From Onchidella celtica (lineage: Eukaryota > Mollusca > Gastropoda > Systellommatophora > Onchidiidae): DNA of 64,000 bases. The number at the start of each line of letters is the position of its first letter. Positions within the stretch are counted from its first letter, which is position 1. The DNA is taken from NCBI GenBank assembly GCA_963931925.1, contig OZ007569.1, forward strand, positions 64,168,046-64,232,045, written 5' to 3'. This document shows positions 60,901 to 64,000 of this stretch, piece by piece. The translations under genes and the position numbers were made by a program. The notes beneath the pieces were generated by a model. That model did not search any database and was not told the origin of the DNA. It saw only the letters and a list, made by a program, of their open reading frames with translations.

Positions 60901-63729
60901 AAGAGTTATCTTAGATGTACACTTTGACGTGATCTTGTGCTCTCAAGCTGCTCTTGGTTAGCTGCCAGCACAGTCCGACAACGTGAAGAGATTATTTTTC
61001 TTTTGTCTTTTTTGGCCCTCGGGTAATGTCGTCGTTGCCTGAGTCTGAATGTATGTACAGTATGTTGTTCTATATTCTGGTGCTGAGTGGGCGGATCAAT
61101 ATAATATATTGCACTGAATCTTCTGCCCCAGGCACGTTATAATTGAGAACTACCTCCTTTTGCTGTCTCCAGGCCGAAGCTATAGATTCGATTTTTTTTT
61201 CTTCAGTAGAGTTATAGTAGAATGATAACATAATCCATACACCGTAACAAGAACAGTCTAGATCTGTTAATGTAATTTATAAATCGCAGAGGTCGTGTTT
61301 CTACTGTTGTGCCTTAACCTAACCATGAGTTAATCCTGGCATTGCTTTAATCCCAAGTATGCACTCACTTGTTGCAAGAAAATGGCCGAGGTGGAAATTT
61401 TGTGTATTGAAAAAAAATCTGGCGACAGGGTTTTGTTTTGTGGCTTGTCTTCAAGCATTTATCCAGTGGCTGGTTCTTTACAGCGTTCACAATCATATCC
61501 TGTCGGAGCCGATGTACATCTTCAATTGTTCCCACCACAATACTGTAAAGACAATGTCCCATTCTCGTGTTAATATCATGTTACATTGAGCCCTGCCAAA
61601 TTCTGAGTTGTTCGAGAGATAATATTTGCATTTCTGTAGTAAACGGGGGACAACTGTCTGATAGACATGACTGTCTTTGGTGTTATGGCGTAGATATGGT
61701 AAAGGTCAAATACTGCTGTACACGTTGTCTGTCAGGCGGTCATGCCAAGGCGTCAGAGTCACAAGGTACCAGTACCGTTTTGGTCTCGGATTTTTTGTTG
61801 AACCAGTCTTTGCTGTAGTTGTCGCTCATAAGTCATATTCCTCGACACAACTAGGTGTCTTATTTATAATAATACATATTACATGTGATTCTGTTTGACT
61901 GGCGCTAGTGCATCTATGCTCCTGTGCATGGTCCACACCTGTATCTTTCTTCGTGTTTGTATAGGTATGTATTGCTGTTTTTCTACGTGAGTGGGGAAAA
62001 AAAAGGGGGCGGGGGGGGGGGGGGGGGGAGCTGCTGCGCAGAGCTAGTCTTTTCATCTTTCTCCACTTTCTTGTTCGTATCTGCTCCCGCGAGTGATCTT
62101 TCGACCCATGGACTATCAATTTTGTTTCTTGGGCCAACAGAGTTCACATGCATTGAGTTGAACGACAACTTAAAGGCATCACATCACACAACTGCAGTTC
62201 TTGTTCAAAAACAAAGTAATTCAGAGAGCAACATCCTGTCCTCAGTTGATCCCACCACTCTCAAGTACATGTATACTAACCTAACGACGTTGACGTGGTC
62301 ACGCGAAGCCCAAGCGAGCTGTCAGGTAAACGGCACACACTTCAAACAATGTGCATACGACCCGGGCCGACTACAAGGTTGTTTCTGCCAAACAGAACGG
62401 CAATCTTGCTCATTATCGCCCATAAACAGTCGCCATGGACAGTCTGACCCTGACAGTGTGATGCCATGGCAGGCAGGTCATATTTGTGAAGGCACACCGA
62501 GTTCCCTGGTGCTTTATGAATGGTGAAGGTCACGACTGGCACGCAATGTGTAAATTTAAACTGAGTTTCGGGAGGGATGCTACTTTATCATCTTTGCCAC
62601 TTATCAAATCCCCAACACATCTTCTTCAGCCCATATGTTTTGTAGTTTTTGTTGTTGCTTTTTTTAACCTGCCCTCATTCAGTCAGTCGACTTCTACCCC
62701 AGACCGCACAAATAATCTGCATAGCCTACATTGGCTCAATTCTCCCTATTTTCCTCTGCATTTCCCCCGGGATTTGGGACTGGAGCGGGTCGTTATTCCT
62801 TGGACTGTGGGTACCACTGATACTTAGGAGCATAGCGGTTGTACCATTGGAATGTGTCCCCCAGCCGAGCAGCGATATTTCTGATTGAAAAGTAATTATG
62901 CAGGGCGTTCGTTATCATACGAGTTGTTTTCTTCTTCTTTTTTCCTCGTCCTTTTTACCTTCTCTGACAGTTCAACGGTTCTCGGTCGCCCCGAGGATGG
63001 GTTCCTTTTTATAGACTCAATCGTGCCGGCATGTTCACATGCTCATGTGGTCAGAATTATTTTGGACCATGCCATAAATCACATTGTTTCATCCTACCAG
63101 CCATTGCACGTGTGTCCAAAATACTTGTCAGTGAAAATAAAGGTACTGTCACTAGATCGCTTAGATCGTGTGAGGTTCAGCTTTGGCACAGAATTGAGGT
63201 CAGTCATGTGACCTTTTCACGAGTTGTGCGAAAAGGCGTGAAATGATGAACCTGATGGACTGCTTATCGAATGGATTCTCCTAGTGTCAGTGGTGAAGAT
63301 GGAGGAGCAGATAAAGCGTGAGATGGATGTTGATACAGAAATTGGCTGTTTAGGTTTAGGCCTTAGACATTCGATTATTAAATTGTCCAATGGCCGTATG
63401 AGGCAGGAAATAATGTGTGGGTACGAGCTTGTAAGAAGCTAAGAAGTTTTGGTTTTTTTTTTTTTTTGCACATCAGTATATTTTGCCCCTTATGGAATAC
63501 CATTTATATTCTTTTAAGCATACTTTGCAAGAGACGTAAGGTCTAATGTGCAGATTTTAAATTTTAAATTTTTTTTTTTGCAAGTTGGACGTGCAAGTTG
63601 TTTTTATTATTCATTCCCTCCAATTATTCGTAGAAATTAAGCTGGGCTGGTTTAAATGCATTATATTACGTACAGCTTTCGTGAGCTTAAAGTATCTATA
63701 TGGTTTGATTGCTTCCGATTTTTTTGCAG

Positions 63730-64000
63730 CCTGCAGAGGTCCTGCAATGCATTAAAAAAGGAGGAGATAAAAATTTGTATAATGCGGTTGCCGTTGAGGA
63801 AGATCCCAGACTACATAAATGCATTCATCAAACTACTTTTATCATCTACAGAGATAAACTCACTTTGCGAATCACATGACCAGTCCCAAGTGAAGAGGGC
63901 CATGTGGTTCGTCAGATTATTTTGCGCTGACCGGGAATCCATTAACTTTAGGTTATGCTCCTCCTCCGCCTTCCCTTTAGTTTTGTCCTACACAGACGAG
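63730..64000 (+). CDS. PDZ gene, sixth coding exon (candidate), runs off the window
   Basis: After a pyrimidine-rich acceptor ending TTTTTTTGCAG the phase-2 frame is open for 90 codons to the window edge. It contains alternating hydrophobic and charged residues typical of helices, for example RLPLRKIPDYINAFIKLLL and KRAMWFVRLFCADRESINF. A phase-0 reading would stop at 63877-63879. It resembles a helical repeat or scaffold domain, but I cannot name it. Confidence 0.6.

Larger units (their letters stand above)
50900..63729 (+). other. Intron 5 of the PDZ gene model, about 12.8 kb
   Basis: I see no definite exon. Several long frames (52000-52431, 61924-62526, 62885-63211) lack domains and splice context, and the second crosses poly-G. 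Inverted repeats at 52809-52844 and 57945-57964 and a 33-bp palindrome at 56350-56382 stand out. Compositionally balanced stretches at 55900-56260 and 60430-60680 might be regulatory. Confidence 0.45.
41129..64000 (+). other. Gene model: PDZ-domain protein, 5' part, continues beyond the window
   Basis: Six candidate exons join in phase: 41171-41234, 42591-42700, 47569-47664, 47937-48107, 50790-50899 and 63730-64000. Together they give about 274 residues. Residues 1-75 form a PDZ domain, followed by a Lys/Arg-rich stretch. The rest I do not recognise. Introns are about 1.4, 4.9, 0.3, 2.7 and 12.8 kb, typical of a large metazoan genome. PDZ domains bind C-terminal peptides and organise membrane or junction complexes, so a scaffold or regulatory role is likely. 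Which family it belongs to is open. Extra exons in the two longest introns are possible. Confidence 0.6.

Noticed and set aside
61924..62526. 200-codon plus-strand frame
   Set aside because: It runs through a poly-G tract encoding poly-Gly, has no recognisable domain and no supporting splice or promoter signals.

Overview
The window looks like a piece of a large, repeat-rich metazoan genome, most likely a mollusc and probably a gastropod. This is inferred from long introns, conserved-core-like tRNA-derived SINEs, abundant GATA/GACA and GA/CT microsatellites, many poly-C/poly-G tracts, scattered AGATCT/TCTAGA motifs and a Gmr1-type retrotransposon. There is no bacterial-style gene packing, and no rRNA, tRNA or CRISPR array was recognised. 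Most open frames are chance frames or translations of simple repeats.

Region 1-5754 is non-coding apart from one weak secretory micro-ORF. Region 5755-13396 is the centrepiece: a 7.6 kb Ty3/Gypsy-class LTR retrotransposon on the minus strand. It has two 1429-bp LTRs in which I saw only one difference, a 5-bp target duplication (CCCAG), a tRNA-Leu-type primer binding site and a G-rich polypurine tract. It carries one long gag-pol frame in the order Gag-protease-integrase-reverse transcriptase-RNase H. Integrase before reverse transcriptase is the order of Ty1/copia, but the proteins are Ty3/Gypsy-like; this is the hallmark of the Gmr1-like group. The capsid C-terminal region resembles the vertebrate SCAN domain. 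One in-frame TAA splits the frame just after the second catalytic Asp of integrase.

Region 13402-41128 is non-coding and dense in repeats: a 34-bp and a 74-bp minisatellite, three GATA/GACA arrays, GATT/GAGT and GAAT arrays, a hAT-like MITE with an 8-bp target duplication (22288-22620), a longer hAT-like element (37023-38509), a rearranged relative of it (35209-35428), and a tRNA-derived SINE (35838-36249, with a second copy at 41335-41696).

Region 41129-64000 appears to hold the 5' part of one plus-strand gene. Six candidate exons (41171-41234, 42591-42700, 47569-47664 or -47629, 47937-48107, 50790-50899, 63730 to the window end) can be joined in phase. The first three encode a PDZ domain followed by a basic tail; the later ones I do not recognise. 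The introns hold an antisense SINE copy, a Helitron-like 3' end, tandem duplications, a 33-bp perfect palindrome flanked by 8-bp direct repeats, and inverted repeats containing homeodomain-type or E-box-type cores.
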